Assembly (NCBI GenBank): GCA_030673735.1 | Contig: DAOVIK010000075.1 | Span: 1 to 7,140 of the forward strand | From: Anaerolineae bacterium | Lineage (GTDB): Bacteria; Chloroflexota; Anaerolineae; Anaerolineales; E44-bin32 | Direction: 5' to 3' | DNA: 7,140 nucleotides | Part shown: one piece after another, positions 5,709-7,140 of the stretch | Layout: the number at the start of each line of letters is the position of its first letter | Numbering within the stretch: the first letter of the stretch is position 1 | Made by a program: the position numbers and the translations under genes | Notes under the pieces: generated by a model | The model's input: the letters and a program-made list of their open reading frames with translations, nothing else | Databases searched by the model: none | Told to the model about the DNA's origin: nothing

Positions 5709-6029
5709 CTAGGCTTTCTTGCTAGCCCATACCTGTTCGTACGCATCTTCGCCGATGGTTTGCCCCGGGGGATCTAGCGTCTCCCGGAATTCCTGCCAGA
5801 GCTGGTGGGTTTGGGCATCGGCGTTGATGGTAGTGACGGCATCATTGTAAGAACGCTCGTCGGCATACCACTGGATCTCGAGCCAATGGCTGGGATCATC
5901 TCGATTCCTGAACAGAGCGAAACGTGAGGTGACATGTTTGGCGTATATTTGGCCTGCGCGCTTCTGCACGGACAGCATATCTTCAGCTTTGTCCGGATCC
6001 ACGCGGTAGGAATAGATCTTGATGAACAT
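5709..6029 (-). CDS. ABM-like dimeric alpha/beta-barrel protein
   Basis: This is a 106-residue cytoplasmic protein without signal peptide or membrane segment. Its pattern fits the ferredoxin-like half-barrel of antibiotic-biosynthesis-monooxygenase (ABM), EthD and related small proteins that form dimeric barrels. It has strand 1 FIKIYSYRV (2-10), a helix DKAEDMLSVQKRAGQIYA (13-30), strands around 35-41 (SRFALFR) and 49-54 (WLEIQW), then a helix SYNDAVTTINADAQTHQLWQEF (60-81). The C-terminus probably contributes a dimer-contact strand. Members include monooxygenases, heme-degrading enzymes and proteins with no known activity; no catalytic residue can be assigned here. The start is supported by GGGAGGA (complement of 6034-6040), whose GGAGG core ends five bases before the ATG. 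It lies 110 bases downstream of a broken ketopantoate-reductase gene, and a structured element sits in that gap. Confidence 0.75.
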   Translation of the reverse strand: MFIKIYSYRVDPDKAEDMLSVQKRAGQIYAKHVTSRFALFRNRDDPSHWLEIQWYADERSYNDAVTTINADAQTHQLWQEFRETLDPPGQTIGEDAYEQVWASKKA

Positions 6030-6070
6030 TCAGTCCTCCCTGCCTCGTGCACCATTGAGACGTAGTTTCC

Positions 6071-6083
6071 TGCTGGCACAGCA
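6071..6083. repeat. Small inverted repeat in the leader of the ABM-like gene
   Basis: TGCTG (6071-6075) and CAGCA (6079-6083) surround a GCA spacer. The right arm shares its last base with the larger nested inverted repeat next to it. It could form a short hairpin in the leader of the ABM-like gene, but it is short enough to be chance. Confidence 0.25.
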
Positions 6084-6133
6084 CCCCTGCAAGATTACTA
6101 GTTGTTGTTCTAGTAGTCACCTAGACCAGGGGT
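6083..6133. repeat. Nested inverted repeat between two - strand genes
   Basis: An outer pair, ACCCCTG (6083-6089) and CAGGGGT (6127-6133), encloses an inner pair, ATTACTAG (6094-6101) and CTAGTAGT (6110-6117). The inner stem has eight pairs including one wobble and an eight-base loop of TTG/TT repeats. The left connector is four bases and the right one nine. It begins seven bases after the original stop of the broken reductase gene and ends about 54 bases before the ABM-like start. Candidate roles are a terminator of the first gene without a T-run, a double operator, or a scar of a small mobile element. Only the symmetry is certain. Confidence 0.5.
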
Positions 6134-6139
6134 ACGGCT

Positions 6140-7136
6140 TCATCCAAGCTCGACCCTCGAAAGCAGCTCATCCAGCCAGGAAATTCCGGGTTGCAGACCG
6201 TTCTGCTCCACATACCTGGCGAGAGCGTAGACTTCGCGATTCAACGGGACCCGCCGATCGCTGGCGAGTTCGAGCAGGTGGCCATTGTAGTTTTCAATCT
6301 CGGTCGGTCCGTTCGGCTAGTCGCCGGCCATGGAACCGTAGGTGCCCCTTAGAGTTCTCGAAAACGGGATTGCCAGTATCCGAGCTACCAGGGGCAATCG
6401 GAGGAGCACGGCTACCGTGTCCGGATGGAACGGTCTTCGCCAACGGGGCCCCTGTGGATTTGAGAATTCGGTAGTTCTCAGCGATCAAGCCGAAGAACAG
6501 CTTCCGTGCCTTGGGAATGGTGAGGAGTTCGCCGTTGTCGAGACCAGCGATTGCAGCAATAGGGCTGATCGCCGCGTTGTAGAGGAGCTTGGTGTTCTTG
6601 AAGGGCAGAACCTCTGGAACACGCTGCACCGAGAACCTGCCGTGTTGCTCAAGGACACTAATGAAGTCCTCCACCTGTTCAGGTATCTTCCTCTGCTGCG
6701 CCGACGTGCTGAAGCCGATGTGGAGATCCCCCGGTCGAGTAATCCGGGTATGCGTCCGCCCGGGGATGCATTCGGTGACGAAAGATGCGATGCCCTCGAT
6801 TTCGACGCGGCCGACAAGCTGCGCGTCAAAGCCGTTCTGGACCGGGATGAGCTTCAGGTCGTCCGGGATCCGATCCAGCACGGCCCGGTTGTCATAACAC
6901 TTAGTGCAGAGAAGGACCAGATCCTCCGTTTCTGGATGCCACTGATCGACGTGCAGGAACTCGGCGCGCCGAGCAGGCTCCTTATCCACAACGACTCCAT
7001 GCTCGCGCCCCCAGGCCAGCTTTCCTTCGTCGGTTTCGACGAAGGTAACATCAATTCCCCCTGAGCAGAGCGCATGACCCAGCGCGCAGCCGATCCCGCC
7101 AGCACCGACTACCGTGACTCCTGATTCTGTTCCCAT
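6140..7136 (-). pseudogene. Ketopantoate-reductase-family gene (ApbA/PanE), frameshifted and with an amber stop
   Basis: The family reduces 2-dehydropantoate (or related 2-keto compounds) with NADPH. Residues 1-234 read cleanly: the Rossmann motif GAGGIG at 11-16, E34 after the second strand, VQNGF at 99-103 with the conserved N101, and TKLLYNAAISP at 182-192, where K183 aligns with the catalytic lysine and N187 with the substrate asparagine. After K234 (codon ending at 6435) there is one base too many at 6434. The expected C-terminal domain continues in the next frame: PFHPDTV, then LRGTYGSMAGD, an in-frame TAG at 6317-6319, TEIENYNGHLLELASDRRVP, and finally a natural TGA at 6140-6142. Repaired, the protein would be about 331 residues, normal for the family. 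Unrepaired, a 280-residue product with an unrelated tail ends at 6294. ATG 7136 is four bases from the window edge, so a start further upstream is possible. Sequencing error could explain one lesion, less easily two. Confidence 0.8.
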
Positions 7137-7140
7137 ATTC

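Noticed and set aside
5547..5777. + strand frame of 76 codons starting with TTG
   Set aside because: The SD-like GAGGAGG is about 20 bases from the start, and the frame runs antisense into the ABM-like gene with no recognisable pattern.
6083..6133. tRNA-like element, because a seven-pair outer stem encloses a smaller hairpin
   Set aside because: At 51 bases it is too short, and it lacks a T-loop GTTCGA-like sequence, a D-arm and a recognisable anticodon arm.
6410..6450. Programmed ribosomal frameshift as the reason for the broken reductase frame
   Set aside because: No slippery heptamer or following strong stem is seen at the junction, and the recovered frame meets an amber codon anyway, so mutation or sequence error fits better.
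6342..7064. Long + strand frame of 240 codons opposite the reductase gene
   Set aside because: The opposite strand carries clear family motifs (GAGGIG, QNGF, TKLLYN). This frame has no domain, no plausible start context and the composition of an antisense shadow.

Overview
No rRNA, tRNA or CRISPR array is visible, so taxonomy rests on style only. Moderately GC-rich coding sequence, clear Shine-Dalgarno (SD) sites, lipoprotein signals with a C-T-C cluster, PD40-propeller lipoproteins and a small CxxC/CxxC protein together suggest an environmental Gram-positive-like or Chloroflexota-type (Anaerolineae-like) bacterium. This is an inference of moderate confidence, not a demonstration.

Layout. 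The left two thirds (1-4665) read on the + strand. They hold the tail of an unidentified gene, a small putative zinc-binding protein, a two-gene ABC-2 type exporter (ATPase and permease joined by an ATGA overlap), a PD40/TolB-like beta-propeller lipoprotein, and two paralogous small lipoproteins with a PsbP/DUF1795-like outline. A GC-rich hairpin lies across the stop codon of the propeller gene. A good sigma70-type promoter follows it, so the paralogue pair is probably a separate transcription unit. Two hairpins lie between the paralogues.

The right third (4781-7140) reads on the - strand. In transcription order it holds a ketopantoate-reductase-family gene (ApbA/PanE) that is broken by a frameshift and an in-frame amber codon, a 106-residue ABM-like dimeric alpha/beta-barrel protein, and a 189-residue secreted protein with a C-terminal membrane anchor and unknown function. 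The two halves converge at 4666-4780.

How the genes work together. The ATPase and permease form one exporter of unknown substrate. The other + strand products are predicted to sit on the outer face of the membrane, but nothing in the sequence ties them to the exporter. The - strand genes look like separate units with gaps of 110 and 358 bases. I found no convincing new multi-gene system. The points most worth checking are the doubly damaged reductase, the tandem lipoprotein duplication with hairpins in its spacer, and the nested inverted repeat at 6083-6133.
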